Source: Nodosilinea sp. WJT8-NPBG4 (GTDB lineage: Bacteria > Cyanobacteriota > Cyanobacteriia > Phormidesmidales > Phormidesmidaceae). From it: a DNA stretch of 64,000 bases. Position 1 is the stretch's first letter. Each line of letters starts with the position of its first letter. The stretch is taken from the NCBI GenBank assembly GCA_019359285.1, contig JAHHHQ010000028.1:62001-126000 (forward strand), given 5' to 3'. Under the pieces are notes generated by a model, which was not told where the DNA came from, ran no database searches, and was given only the letters and a program-made list of their open reading frames with translations. Shown in pieces: positions 10,097 through 20,620 of this stretch. The position numbers were made by a program, and so were the translations under genes.

Positions 10097-10624
10097 ATGT
10101 CCTCAGGCCGCACTCACGATCGCATTACTCTCTGGGCCTTACCCCTGGTGGTGTTGGCTGCCTTTCGCGTCACCCTCAGCGGCCAGCTAACCGCAGTGGT
10201 CTGTCTGGGTTTTTTGCTGGGCGGCTGGATGCTTGGCCCTGACCTCGATATTCACTCGGTGCAATACAAACGCTGGGGCTGGCTGCGGTGGATCTGGCTC
10301 CCCTACCGAAGCCGCATTCGCCACCGATCGCACTGGTCCCACGGACCGATTATTGGCACCGTGGTGCGGGTGCTCTACCTGTCGCTATGGGTGAGCGTTG
10401 TCGGGCTGCTGCTCGTCAATCTGCTCAACAGCGCCCAGCGCACCGCCCTTTCCTGGGGAGACCTGGCCAACGGGCTGAGCTGGGGATTGGTCACCTACTG
10501 GCCCTGGTGGCTGGCCCTGGTGGTGGGGCTAGAACTCGGGGCCCTGAGCCACTATGTAGCCGACTGGATATCCTCCGCGGCTAAGGGCAAGCGGAAGCGA
10601 TCCAAGAAGCGGAAGCGGCGGTAG
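10097..10624 (+). CDS. DUF2227-type membrane metal-binding protein
   Basis: 175 residues. His-rich motifs (THDRIT near residue 6, LGPDLDIHS near 50, then HRSHWSHGP near 80) look like the metal ligands of the DUF2227 family, which resembles membrane-bound metal-dependent hydrolases. Three hydrophobic stretches (about 15-50, 90-115 and 130-155) suggest an integral membrane protein. The C-terminus is a strongly basic Lys/Arg tail. The substrate is unknown. It follows the signalling block by 58 bases but has no evident functional tie to it. It converges with nadB across a hairpin-forming repeat. Confidence 0.8.
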   Translation: MSSGRTHDRITLWALPLVVLAAFRVTLSGQLTAVVCLGFLLGGWMLGPDLDIHSVQYKRWGWLRWIWLPYRSRIRHRSHWSHGPIIGTVVRVLYLSLWVSVVGLLLVNLLNSAQRTALSWGDLANGLSWGLVTYWPWWLALVVGLELGALSHYVADWISSAAKGKRKRSKKRKRR

Positions 10625-10658
10625 TGGAGCGGCGGGTAAGTGACAAAATACCTAGCTA

Positions 10659-10740
10659 GTTTTGAAGTTTGAGTTTTAAGTTTTGAGTGTTTTTCCTACA
10701 CCAAAAATTCAAAACTCAAAACTGAGCACTCAAAACTGAC
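10659..10740. repeat. Imperfect inverted repeat of AAAACTC / GAGTTTT units
   Basis: Copies of GAGTTTT and TTTTGAGTG on the left (10659-10694) face copies of CAAAACTC on the right (10703-10739), so the transcript can fold into a long imperfect hairpin. It lies between two convergent genes. A related element lies at 17541-17622. It may act as a two-way terminator. Confidence 0.7.
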
Positions 10741-10755
10741 TTCACATTTGCCCAT

Positions 10756-12480
10756 CTACCCCTCCACTGGTGGCGACTTCTCCCAGCGATCGCCCTCGAC
10801 CACCGTATGCACCTGCCATTGGGGGCTGGGTTGGGGATAGTCTTGACGAAAGTGGCCGCCCCGGCTCTCGGTGCGAAAGGCGGCGCTGTTGAGGATTAGC
10901 CAGGCAATGTCGTAGAGGTTGCCCAATTCGCCCCAGGCTCGCACCAACGGCCAGTCGAGGGTATCGGGTAGGGGATAGGTCTGACCGGGCGACAGCTGGT
11001 GCAAAGACTGCCACGGGTGCTGTTGCCACTCGGTGCGCCACTGGCTCAGGGTGGCGATCGCCCCCTCTAGCCGTGCCTGCTCACGGCTAATGGCGGCCGC
11101 ATCCCACATCAGCTGGGTCAGCTGCTCGCGCTGTTGATGAAGCGTTGCCAGGGCGTCTTTGGCGGTGTTCTGGGACCACAAGGCGGCCTCGTCCAGGGCT
11201 GAAACTGCTGAGCCCGCTCCTTTCACTTCTTCAGAATCATTACTGTCCGCTTGCAGGGGCAGGTTAGCGAGCTCAGCGCCGTAGACCAAGCATTCCAGCA
11301 GGGAGTTGCTGGCTAGACGGTTGGCCCCATGGACCCCGGTGCTGGCGTTTTCGCCTACAGCATAGAGGCCCGGAATCGTGGTTTGGCTGCTGAGATCCGT
11401 TGTGATGCCGCCCATCCAGTAGTGGGCAGCAGGGGAAACCGGCACGGGGTCGCTGAGAGGGTCGCAGCCCCAGGTGCGGCACACCTGCAAAATGTTGGGA
11501 AAGCGATACTGCAAGCGATCGGGCGGAATGGGCCGCATGTCGAGCCAGACGCGGCTGTCCCCCGTCTTTTGCAGGTGGTGAAAAATCGCTCGACTGACCA
11601 CATCACGCGGGGCCAATTCGCCATCGGGATGGTAGTCGAAGGCAAAGCGGTAGCCCTGCCGATCAACCAAATGCGCGCCTTCTCCCCGCACCGCTTCACT
11701 AATCAAGAAGGGCGGTGCCCCCGGTTCCGCTAGGGACGTGGGGTGAAATTGGACAAATTCTAAATCGCGCAGCTGGGCTCCAGCCCGCCAGGCCATGGCC
11801 ACGCCATCACCCGTGCTGGCGGCGGGGTTTGTGGTCTGGGCATAGACCTGACCACCGCCCCCTGTGGCCAGCACCGTGGCCTGGGCCGACAGCCACTGAA
11901 GCTGCTGACGGTGGGCCACCAGCGCTCCCCGGCAGCGGCCTTCAAGCATCCACAGGTCGAGGGCAAAGGCGCTTTCAAACACCTCAATGTTGGGGCGCTG
12001 GAGCACCGCCTCCGCCAAAATCGATACGATCGCCCGGCCGGTAGTATCGGCGGCGTGGAGCACGCGACGGCGCGAGTGGGCGGCCTCTAGGGTCATGGCC
12101 AGCTGACCCTCGGTGCGATCGAAGGCGACCCCCAGATCCACTAGGCGCTGAATACAGGGAGCAGCCTTACTAGCCAAGTGCCCTACGGCTTGAGGATCGC
12201 ACAACCCGGCTCCGGCCACCAGGGTGTCGGCCACGTGAAGCGAGACGGCATCGTCTACGCCAATGGCGGCGGCAATGCCCCCCTGGGCCCAATCGCTGGC
12301 GGAAATTGACAGCGTATCTTTGGTCACCAGCCCAATGCGCCATTGGGACGGAATCGACAGCGCCGCGTAGAGTCCAGCGGCGCCTCCCCCAATCACCAGC
12401 ACGTCGAAATGGTTGTTGAGGGGCGGTGCAAGCGGCGATAAATCAGGCTGGGTCAAAGACGACTCCCAAGAATGATTCAA
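10756..12480 (-). CDS. nadB: L-aspartate oxidase
   Basis: 574 residues. The N-terminal FAD-binding fold starts with DVLVIGGGAAGLYAAL near residue 27. The substrate loop region contains SDWAQGGIAAA near 62, the segment EFVQFHPTSL is near 245, and GLYAVGENASTGVHGANRLASNS near 370 matches NadB and succinate dehydrogenase flavoproteins. The C-terminal helical domain is present. NadB oxidises L-aspartate to iminoaspartate, the first step of de novo NAD synthesis, which NadA then uses; nadA is not in the window. It lies downstream of psbU on the same strand, separated by 109 bases that include a terminator, so it is probably transcribed on its own. Confidence 0.96.
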   Translation of the reverse strand: MNHSWESSLTQPDLSPLAPPLNNHFDVLVIGGGAAGLYAALSIPSQWRIGLVTKDTLSISASDWAQGGIAAAIGVDDAVSLHVADTLVAGAGLCDPQAVGHLASKAAPCIQRLVDLGVAFDRTEGQLAMTLEAAHSRRRVLHAADTTGRAIVSILAEAVLQRPNIEVFESAFALDLWMLEGRCRGALVAHRQQLQWLSAQATVLATGGGGQVYAQTTNPAASTGDGVAMAWRAGAQLRDLEFVQFHPTSLAEPGAPPFLISEAVRGEGAHLVDRQGYRFAFDYHPDGELAPRDVVSRAIFHHLQKTGDSRVWLDMRPIPPDRLQYRFPNILQVCRTWGCDPLSDPVPVSPAAHYWMGGITTDLSSQTTIPGLYAVGENASTGVHGANRLASNSLLECLVYGAELANLPLQADSNDSEEVKGAGSAVSALDEAALWSQNTAKDALATLHQQREQLTQLMWDAAAISREQARLEGAIATLSQWRTEWQQHPWQSLHQLSPGQTYPLPDTLDWPLVRAWGELGNLYDIAWLILNSAAFRTESRGGHFRQDYPQPSPQWQVHTVVEGDRWEKSPPVEG

Positions 12481-12492
12481 ATAGTAAAGTGC

Positions 12493-12544
12493 TAAAAACC
12501 CTGGCTAACCAGCGTTGACCTTGGGCCAACCTGACCAACCAGGG
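12493..12544 (-). terminator. Probable terminator of psbU
   Basis: Read on the minus strand, CCCTGG near 12544 pairs with CCAGGG near 12500, with further interrupted pairing inside, and is followed at once by TTTTTAG. It lies just past the psbU stop and just before nadB. Confidence 0.55.
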
Positions 12545-12589
12545 CTACTAAGGGCGGCAGCTAAGCCAAACAGAGGGACGACCCGCTGT

Positions 12590-13018
12590 CTACTTATAAA
12601 CGCCGTTGTTGAAGCGATCGCCACCTTCTACAAGAGCGGAGTCAGTCACGGTAACCGTGAAGTTATCCAGGTTCTTGCGCAGAATCTCAAGCTGCGGCTC
12701 GCTCAGACCGGGCAGATCGAGCACGTCGTCAACGCTCTCGTAGGGAGCATTGAGCAGAATCTTGCGCGCCAGGGTGGGGTACAGTCCAGGAAACTTTCTA
12801 AAGCCCTGTACGTTGGCGTTGTTGAGGTCCAACTTAGCCCCATATTCTGTCTTGAGCTTGGCGTCTACCGAATTCTGCGGCGATTCTGCCAGCCAGGCCG
12901 TAGCCACAATGGGGGCGCTCAGGAGGTCTGCCCCAGAGATAGGCTGCGCCACAGCGGGGCTACTCACCCAACCCAACAGCACTGCCAGCGCAACGAGTAG
13001 GCCAACCAGTTGTTTCAT
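12590..13018 (-). CDS. psbU: Photosystem II 12 kDa extrinsic protein PsbU
   Basis: 142 residues with an N-terminal signal peptide (hydrophobic core about 4-20, ending near AVAQ), so the mature protein sits on the lumenal face of photosystem II, where it stabilises the oxygen-evolving Mn cluster. The mature part starts the PsbU core at [16 protein letters not shown] and contains the helix-hairpin-helix-like segments [11 protein letters not shown] and [13 protein letters not shown] typical of the family. The ATG at 13018 gives the expected precursor length. A clear minus-strand terminator follows. PsbU marks the organism as a cyanobacterium; red algae also have it. Confidence 0.95.
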   Translation of the reverse strand: MKQLVGLLVALAVLLGWVSSPAVAQPISGADLLSAPIVATAWLAESPQNSVDAKLKTEYGAKLDLNNANVQGFRKFPGLYPTLARKILLNAPYESVDDVLDLPGLSEPQLEILRKNLDNFTVTVTDSALVEGGDRFNNGVYK

Positions 13019-13131
13019 TTACCCTAATCCTCTCCTACCAGTGTGAATGACTATACACAGCATTTCTAAGAGACTACCATTTTCCAGGCCCCACAACGGA
13101 GAAGAACGCTATCGGGCCGTTACTGTAGTCT

Positions 13132-13560
13132 TCATCGAGATTCCTGGGGCAGGCGCTCTAACTCTTCAGCGTAATACTCACCAATGTCTTGTCCGCGCAG
13201 CAAAACTTGCTCGTACCGAATCGCTGCCCGCAGGGTGACTGGCTCATCCACTGGCGGCGGCGCAGCGGCGCTGAGCACCCAGATCGAGCCTGAATCATCC
13301 ACCAACTCGTACAGTCCCTGACCCACCAGGGGCAGATGGCGGCCTACGGTGCCAGCCAGATAGACCGTATCGCGAGGGCTCTGGCTCGCTTCACCGATGG
13401 GGGTAACCGGGTCAAGCCAGGCAAGGCCGGGCCAGGTGCTGAGGCGATTGCGCAGGGAATAGCCCACGGTGGCATCGACACTGGCCCCGCAGCTGGTGAC
13501 CGCCACTAGGGCCAACCCAACCACTCCGTAGTAGGTAAACTGACGCTTTAAGTAGTTCAT
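13132..13560 (-). CDS. Small predicted lipoprotein, function unknown
   Basis: 142 residues when started at the ATG at 13560. A longer open frame up to 13653 exists, but the residues before this Met are not signal-like. The start puts a hydrophobic stretch (about 12-22) right before VAVTSC, a plausible lipobox with Cys24. The second half alternates short strands (VYLAGTVG, GLYELVDDSGSIWVLS, VTLRAAIRYEQVLL) in the manner of an OB fold; that is a guess from pattern only. It lies between psbU (same strand, downstream) and folD (divergent), giving no functional clue. Confidence 0.65.
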   Translation of the reverse strand: MNYLKRQFTYYGVVGLALVAVTSCGASVDATVGYSLRNRLSTWPGLAWLDPVTPIGEASQSPRDTVYLAGTVGRHLPLVGQGLYELVDDSGSIWVLSAAAPPPVDEPVTLRAAIRYEQVLLRGQDIGEYYAEELERLPQESR

Positions 13561-13712
13561 AGCAGCTTTTTCAGGCGCTGAGCGGCGATCGCAGGCGTTT
13601 AGAGGATCAAAATCTGAGACACTGAGAAGGCGTCGAATCCTCAATCTGGGCAAAGCTTGCCCTAGGGTTTCAACTGCGATCGTTTCCGAGATACAGGTTA
13701 GCGCACCCGGCC

Positions 13713-15561
<1,849 letters not shown>

Positions 15562-15575
15562 GTTTGCCTGCGCCG

Positions 15576-16031
15576 ATGGACAGTTTTAGCGACATCTTCA
15601 ACAACCATGTGCTCGTGGTGGCGTTAATTGCCTGCTTTACAGCCCAGGGGCTCAAGGCTGTCATTGAGCTGGTGCGCCACCGCAAGCTCAATCTGCGGGT
15701 GATGGTAGAAACCGGTGGTATGCCCAGCGCCCACTCGGCTCTGGTCACGGCCCTGGCGGGCGGCGTTGGCCAAACCCTAGGCTGGGCCAGCCCGATATTT
15801 GCAGCCACCGCCGTGTTTTCGGTGATTGTCATGTATGACGCGGCGGGAGTGCGCCAAGCAGCGGGCAAGCAGGCCAAGGTGCTCAACCAAATTATTGATG
15901 AGCTGTTTCAAGAAAAGCCCGAAATTAGAGAAGATCGGCTGAAGGAACTGCTGGGACACACGCCTTTTCAGGTGATCGCCGGGTCAATTTTAGGAGCGAT
16001 GATCTCCTGCCTGGCTGCGCCTGCCTACTGA
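15576..16031 (+). CDS. Divergent PAP2-family membrane protein (DUF212)
   Basis: 151 residues from ATG 15576; the TTG at 15564 gives a slightly longer form. ETGGMPSAHSALVTALAGG near residue 50 is the shortened phosphatase-like motif of the DUF212/divergent PAP2 family, and three to four hydrophobic helices place it in a membrane. YDAAGVRQAAGKQAKVLNQI near 90 is also typical. Phosphatase activity has not been shown for the family as far as I know. The close link with crtE hints at a prenyl-lipid role, which is inference. Confidence 0.85.
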   Translation: MDSFSDIFNNHVLVVALIACFTAQGLKAVIELVRHRKLNLRVMVETGGMPSAHSALVTALAGGVGQTLGWASPIFAATAVFSVIVMYDAAGVRQAAGKQAKVLNQIIDELFQEKPEIREDRLKELLGHTPFQVIAGSILGAMISCLAAPAY

Positions 16032-16060
16032 TGCCGAATCCCGTTCGGGTGCACCTGGTT

Positions 16061-16091
16061 TGTGGGGGCATTGCAGTGCAATGCCCCCACA
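16061..16091. repeat. Near-perfect short palindrome (15-bp arms)
   Basis: Arms 16061-16075 and 16077-16091 are exact reverse complements around a single central G. The hairpin starts about 30 bases after the PAP2-like stop and has no T run. It could be a transcript-end stabiliser or a small mobile repeat. Confidence 0.6.
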
Positions 16092-16166
16092 AGATTCTTG
16101 TTCTGAATCGGGGTTTCTCAATACGGATTTTGTATGAGCTAATGCTTTACTGGGTTAACTTTTAAG

Positions 16167-16210
16167 AAAATAGCCGGTAGCGCAGCGAAGTCGCAGCTAC
16201 CGGCTATTTT
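16167..16210. terminator. Bidirectional terminator between convergent genes
   Basis: A perfect 15-bp stem (16167-16181 with 16196-16210) closes a 14-base loop. The arms start with AAAA and end in TTTT, so each strand has a short U run after the stem. It separates the crtE operon from the minus-strand gene that ends at 16234. Confidence 0.8.
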
Positions 16211-16233
16211 CTAACTGTTTTGAGAAGGAAATC

Positions 16234-17043
16234 CTAAGGAGCGGTGAGAGCCACCGCTGGAGTCAGCATTACTACTTCCTGGCTATCGACAATAAAGCCG
16301 GCAATGTTGAGACTGGTGAGCACTGCCAGGGTAGAAGCGGCCCCGGCCACATCGGGGCTGTGGGCAATGAGCAGGTAGGAACGCTGGCGATGCACTGCTA
16401 GGCCCACGGCCTGGCCCACCTGACGCTGAATGGCGATCGCCGACTCAGGCTGATACTGGTAGTCCACCAGCACCGCAAAACCCGTTCCCAAAGGCTGAGG
16501 AGCGTAGGCGGTCGGCGCTGACTGATTTGTTGCCGGGGGAGTACCTGTAGCAGGGGTGCCGTTGCCGGACGGGGTGCCATTGGTGGGGGGAGTCTCGCTG
16601 TTCGCAGGCGGAGTTGTGCTCGCCGACGGAGTTGTGCCACCTGTGGGAGGCGCAGGCTGGGCTGCGGTGGTGGCCGGACGCGCTACAAAGGCCTGGAAAC
16701 CCTCTACCTCAGTCATGTACTGAGCCCAGGCATTAGCGTTTTCCAGGTTAGTAAACCCGCCAGCCCGCACAACCGTGTCGTTGAGGTAATCGCAAACTAG
16801 GACGGTGCTGTTAGAGGGCAGCAGGTCTTGTACCCGCGTGCGCTCGGCCTCAGTGTTGCTGCGGACCAGCAGCAAATACTCGTTGGCGGACGGGGGCGGG
16901 CAGGGTGGAAACTGAGCTTGGGCAGCAGTCCACAGCCCAGCTAGTGGTGCCAGCAATAGCCCCAGGGCAATGCTTCCCGCTCGGGGCAGTGTCATCCAAC
17001 TAAGCGATACTTGTGCGCTGCTCCGTTTCAAACCCTTTACCAT
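16234..17043 (-). CDS. Secreted two-module protein with Pro/Thr linker, unknown function
   Basis: 269 residues. A hydrophobic segment (about 20-42) ending in AAQAQ looks like a signal peptide; a second Met at residue 17 is an alternative start that suits the signal better. Two similar alpha/beta modules, about 48-122 and 185-262, both hold a YLL(L/I) strand and a residue pattern like SPOR domains. A low-complexity Pro/Thr/Asn/Gly linker (about 123-180) joins them. Each half pairs a strand with a helix rich in QxQ or NxxA. SPOR-like binding to peptidoglycan is only a guess. The gene stands alone on the minus strand downstream of ycf54. Confidence 0.7.
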   Translation of the reverse strand: MVKGLKRSSAQVSLSWMTLPRAGSIALGLLLAPLAGLWTAAQAQFPPCPPPSANEYLLLVRSNTEAERTRVQDLLPSNSTVLVCDYLNDTVVRAGGFTNLENANAWAQYMTEVEGFQAFVARPATTAAQPAPPTGGTTPSASTTPPANSETPPTNGTPSGNGTPATGTPPATNQSAPTAYAPQPLGTGFAVLVDYQYQPESAIAIQRQVGQAVGLAVHRQRSYLLIAHSPDVAGAASTLAVLTSLNIAGFIVDSQEVVMLTPAVALTAP

Positions 17044-17143
17044 TGCTCTTTGTTACCGCCGTAATCTGCCAGCGATTCTAGCCTAAAGCGGCGATCGCGG
17101 GCAGAGATTCTAGGTTTTGATCGCAATCGCGCCTGCCTTCAGC

Positions 17144-17476
17144 TTAGGACGCTACGGCATCTAAAGATGCGAGGGGGTCGGGGATGGCAGCGGAGGGAGC
17201 CTCAAACTCACCGGTGCCTACGTAATCAAACCGCAGCTTGACCCAGGTAATAAACTGCTTGCTGGTGGAAACTAGAGCTACAGCAGGCTGGGGACAGCGG
17301 GCTTTAATGCTGGCTAGCTCAGGAGCCTCTAGAAAAGCGGGGGACTTGACCAGCCAAAAATTCACCTCCTGCTCTTGCTCCTGATAGTAGCGGCGGCGCT
17401 CCTTGAGGACTTCATCCAGGGGTTCTTCTTCGAGCAGAAACTTTTGGCTGGCAACGGCGTAGTAGTAGGTGGTCAT
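17144..17476 (-). CDS. ycf54: Ycf54, subunit of the Mg-protoporphyrin ester cyclase
   Basis: 110 residues. MTTYYYAVASQKFLLEEEP at the N-terminus and TGEFEAPSAAIPDPLASL at the C-terminus match cyanobacterial Ycf54 as I recall it. The protein assists the oxidative cyclase that forms ring E of chlorophyll (with AcsF/ChlE) at the membrane. The ATG at 17476 is chosen because the family starts here; the longer frame to 17602 reads through the repeat-rich spacer and has a non-protein-like Pro/Thr/Asn composition. A GGAG-like site (GGAGATTCCCCC on the minus strand) lies just upstream. Confidence 0.9.
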   Translation of the reverse strand: MTTYYYAVASQKFLLEEEPLDEVLKERRRYYQEQEQEVNFWLVKSPAFLEAPELASIKARCPQPAVALVSTSKQFITWVKLRFDYVGTGEFEAPSAAIPDPLASLDAVAS

Positions 17477-17490
17477 GGGGGAATCTCCTT

Positions 17491-17625
17491 TGTGGGTAGG
17501 GGTAAGGGGGTGGGCGGGTAGGGGGTGGATGGGTAGGGGAGAGTTTTGAGTGTTTAATGTTGGGTTTTGAGTTGACGGTGAAGGTATGAACTCAGAATTC
17601 AAAACTCAACATTCAAAATTTTCCG
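17491..17625. repeat. Intergenic repeat island: GGGTAGG / GGTGGATGGG units plus AAAACTC hairpin
   Basis: 17491-17540 is a run of degenerate GGGTAGGG and GGTGGATGG units. 17541-17573 (GAGTTTTGAG-type) and 17588-17622 (CAAAACTC-type) form an imperfect inverted repeat. It fills the spacer between pdxJ and ycf54. Both unit types recur in other spacers of the window (10659, 29429, 35410). Confidence 0.7.
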
Positions 17626-17642
17626 CCATTCTCCTTTCCACC

Positions 17643-18353
17643 CTAAATCAGCGCTTTCATCTCGCGGACGGCGCGCTCTAGGCCTACCAGTACAGCGCGG
17701 CTGACAATGCTGTGGCCAATGTTCAGCTCTTCCATGCCGGGGATGCGGGCGACTGGGGTGGTGTTCCAGTAGGTGAGGCCGTGGCCGGCGTTGACCCGCA
17801 AGCCGAGGGCGATCGCCTGGGCCGTTCCCTGAGCCAGAATGTCGAGTTCGCGGTGGAGGTCGGCTTCGGCCTTGGCTTCGGCGTAGGGGCCAGTGTGCAG
17901 CTCGATGAACTGGGCACCGACCTGGGCTGAAGCCTCAATTTGGTCAGTGGCGGCGTCGATAAACAGGCTGACCGGAATGCCGGTGCTCTGAAGGGTGTTG
18001 ACTACGGATTTCATCCGATCGGTTTGACCGGCGATATCTAGGCCGCCTTCGGTGGTGACTTCTTCGCGCCGCTCGGGCACGAGGGTGACGTAGTCGGGTT
18101 TGACATCAAGGGCGATCGCCACCATTTCATCGGTAGCGGCCATCTCCAAATTTAGATGGGTGCGCACGGTCTGCCGCAGCAGGCGCACGTCGCGGTCTTG
18201 CATGTGGCGACGGTCTTCGCGCAGGTGCACGGTAATGCCATCAGCACCGGCTAGCTCGGCCAGCACTGCTGCGGCCACGGGGTCGGGCTCAACGGTGCGG
18301 CGGGCCTGGCGAATCGTGGCAATGTGGTCGATGTTGACTCCCAGGGTAGGCAA
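17643..18353 (-). CDS. pdxJ: Pyridoxine 5'-phosphate synthase PdxJ
   Basis: 236 residues. A TIM-barrel enzyme that condenses 1-deoxyxylulose 5-phosphate with 3-amino-2-oxopropyl phosphate in the DXP-dependent vitamin B6 route. Family motifs visible: [16 protein letters not shown] at the N-terminus, [18 protein letters not shown] near 36, [16 protein letters not shown] near 91, [10 protein letters not shown] near 150, and [10 protein letters not shown] near 192. The length is normal. It lies downstream of the wzc-like gene but is separated by 63 bases and has no functional link to it. The spacer to ycf54 is repeat-rich. Confidence 0.96.
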   Translation of the reverse strand: MPTLGVNIDHIATIRQARRTVEPDPVAAAVLAELAGADGITVHLREDRRHMQDRDVRLLRQTVRTHLNLEMAATDEMVAIALDVKPDYVTLVPERREEVTTEGGLDIAGQTDRMKSVVNTLQSTGIPVSLFIDAATDQIEASAQVGAQFIELHTGPYAEAKAEADLHRELDILAQGTAQAIALGLRVNAGHGLTYWNTTPVARIPGMEELNIGHSIVSRAVLVGLERAVREMKALI

Positions 18354-18416
18354 GCGATCGCTCCTTAACGTTCCTAGACGCTACAGCATACGATCCTACC
18401 CTATCGGCTTACTCTG

Positions 18417-20597
18417 CTAAAAGTCGATGGAGCGAACCAGGGGCTGGGGGGCAGGGGTGATAGCGGCACTATCGTCTGCAGGAAGGGTGGCAGACGCGGC
18501 GGCGGTGCGATCGGCGGCATTGACGATCGCACCCAGCAGCGGCAGGTCTTCATTCTCCAACAGCTGTTCTAACAGAGCCTCTAGCACCGCTTTGTCGGTG
18601 TAGCCGGGGCGGGTCACCAGCAGTAGCCCATCACTGGCGGCCCCGAGGAGCAGGGCGTCGTTGCTGTTGCCCAGGGGCGGCGCGTCAATCAGCACCAGGT
18701 CAAAGCGGGCGCGGGCATCGGTTAGAAATTGCCCCATCTCGCTCGACTCCAGAATGGCTGCCGGGTGGGGCTGGGGGCCGGGGCTGGGAGCTAAGTACAG
18801 GTTTTCGACCCAGGGCGCAAGCTGAATTGGCTCCTGCTGTCGCCCGGCGTAGTAGTGCAGCGGTGCAGAAATGGCAGCTGGGTTGAGCTTAACCCCCAGT
18901 CTGTGACCGCAGGAGGGTTGGCGTAGGTCGGCTTCGACAATCAGGGTCCGACGTCCGGCGCGAGCAGCGGCAATGCCCAGGTTAAAGGCGCTGGTGGTTT
19001 TACCTTCCCCCGACCGGCTGCTGACGACTAGCACCACCCACGGGGGTGTCCCAGCCTCAGACAAGCTGCCCGCCCGCCGCAGGCTGCTGCGCAGTCGCTC
19101 GTAAATCTCGAGGTCGGGAGTCTGGGGCTGGTAGAGAATCGGCCAGCCCTGGGAAGACGTGGCGGCCAGTGCCGGAACTAACCCTAGCACCGGCACATCC
19201 TGATCGCTCAGAATGCCCTGGAGATCTTCGGGAGTGCGGGCGGTACTGTCGAGTAGATCGAGCAGAAAGACCACGGCTCCGGCGGCAACAATTCCCAGTA
19301 GGCCGCCCACGGCCATAACCACGACGGGGCTAGTGGGTGGGTCGGCCTGGAGCGTCGTGGTGGGCGGTTGGGCGACGGTGAGGCTGCTGGCGGTCTCGGC
19401 CTCAGCGGCCTGGGCATCAATGCGTTTGGCCTGAATTTGGTCATAGAGGGCCTGGTTGAGGGCTACCTGCTGGGCTAGGCGGTTGCGCTCCAGCTGCTTG
19501 TTGGGCAGGCTGGAGTATTGCTGACGCAGTTGGCCATCGCTCTGGCTGAGCACCTGCTGCTGGCTGGCCAGGGCGGCCCGCTGGGCACTGAGGGTAACTA
19601 GCTGGTTAGCCAGGGCGGCGCGAGCCGGGTCGAGGGTGCTGTTTTGGCGCACTTCGCTAACGCTGGGCAGGGCGGCTAAGTCTTGCCCCCCAATCACCTC
19701 CTGGGCGCGCTCGGCCAGCAGGGCGTTGTAGGCGGTCAAGTTTTGGCGCAGATCTTGAATCGTAGGGTGCGATTCGCGCAGGGTGGCCGACAGTAGCTTG
19801 AGCTGGGTTTCGCTCTCTAAAATCTGCGATCGCAGCTGGGCAATAATCGGGTCAGCGCTCAGGGCCGAGGCGGTAAACGCTTGCCCCGGCGTCAGACCCA
19901 GCTGCTGTTGCAGGCTTTGAATCTGGGAGTCAAGCCCCGCCAGGGTAATTTGGTTCTGGCGCTGCTGCTGCTGCCCACCCGAGATCGCCCCCAGCAGGCT
20001 GCCGTCGAGGGCAGCCTGGATGGCCGGACCTTCGGTGCGATCGTAGGCTTCGAGGGCCTGTTCGGCGGCTCGCAGATCAGTTTCTACGGCGGGCAGACGC
20101 TCATCTAACGCAGTCACAATGGCCCCAATTCTGGCCCGGTTGGTGACTCGGCTCAGCTCCACCATGGCCTCAAACAGCAGGCTGAGGGTGAGCTGAGTCT
20201 GCTCTTCGTCGGCCCCGCGAAAGGTGACTGTAACCCGCTGCACCACATTTTCTTCCCCCTCTAGCTTGACCGTGGTGCGGTAGCGCAGGGTTTCAGGATC
20301 CATTGAGATCCCGCGCCGCTCTAGCTCCTGGGACACCTGCTGAAGCAGCACGTCAGCCAGCAGAAATTCCTCTGAAATAATTCCCTGTCCTCGCTGCTGC
20401 ACCTCGGTACCGGTGGTGGTCAGGGCAACGACAGGCGCATTCTGCACCAGCACCCCCTCGGCCCGGTATTGCGGGGGCGGAGGAGGCTGCATAGCCACCA
20501 CCGCTGAAATTCCCAGAATGCCCAGCAGAGTTGCCAAGCTAGGCCACTTGTAGCGGTCTAGGGCCAGCAGATAGCGCTTAATAAAAGGAGAAACCAT
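18417..20597 (-). CDS. Wzc-like polysaccharide co-polymerase / tyrosine-kinase-like ATPase
   Basis: 726 residues. Two membrane segments (about 17-35 and 425-447) enclose a Wzz-type domain with long coiled coils. The C-terminal cytoplasmic BY-kinase-like domain has Walker A in SSRSGEGKTTSAFN near 530, A' in VEADLRQP near 556, and Walker B in LVLIDAPP near 645. Such proteins control chain length and export of Wzx/Wzy-type exopolysaccharide together with an outer-membrane OPX protein. The OPX gene is immediately upstream (24-base gap), so the two form an operon. The C-terminal tail has no tyrosine, so the usual tyrosine cluster for autophosphorylation is absent. Confidence 0.92.
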   Translation of the reverse strand: MVSPFIKRYLLALDRYKWPSLATLLGILGISAVVAMQPPPPPQYRAEGVLVQNAPVVALTTTGTEVQQRGQGIISEEFLLADVLLQQVSQELERRGISMDPETLRYRTTVKLEGEENVVQRVTVTFRGADEEQTQLTLSLLFEAMVELSRVTNRARIGAIVTALDERLPAVETDLRAAEQALEAYDRTEGPAIQAALDGSLLGAISGGQQQQRQNQITLAGLDSQIQSLQQQLGLTPGQAFTASALSADPIIAQLRSQILESETQLKLLSATLRESHPTIQDLRQNLTAYNALLAERAQEVIGGQDLAALPSVSEVRQNSTLDPARAALANQLVTLSAQRAALASQQQVLSQSDGQLRQQYSSLPNKQLERNRLAQQVALNQALYDQIQAKRIDAQAAEAETASSLTVAQPPTTTLQADPPTSPVVVMAVGGLLGIVAAGAVVFLLDLLDSTARTPEDLQGILSDQDVPVLGLVPALAATSSQGWPILYQPQTPDLEIYERLRSSLRRAGSLSEAGTPPWVVLVVSSRSGEGKTTSAFNLGIAAARAGRRTLIVEADLRQPSCGHRLGVKLNPAAISAPLHYYAGRQQEPIQLAPWVENLYLAPSPGPQPHPAAILESSEMGQFLTDARARFDLVLIDAPPLGNSNDALLLGAASDGLLLVTRPGYTDKAVLEALLEQLLENEDLPLLGAIVNAADRTAAASATLPADDSAAITPAPQPLVRSIDF

Positions 20598-20620
20598 CGC
20601 CGTTCTCAGGGTCCAAAACC

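Noticed and set aside
11329-11733. Plus-strand frame of 134 codons inside nadB
   Set aside because: Antisense shadow of a well-supported enzyme gene with no motif of its own.
17477-17602. N-terminal extension of ycf54
   Set aside because: It is translated repeat DNA (Pro/Thr/Asn-rich) and the family starts at ATG 17476.
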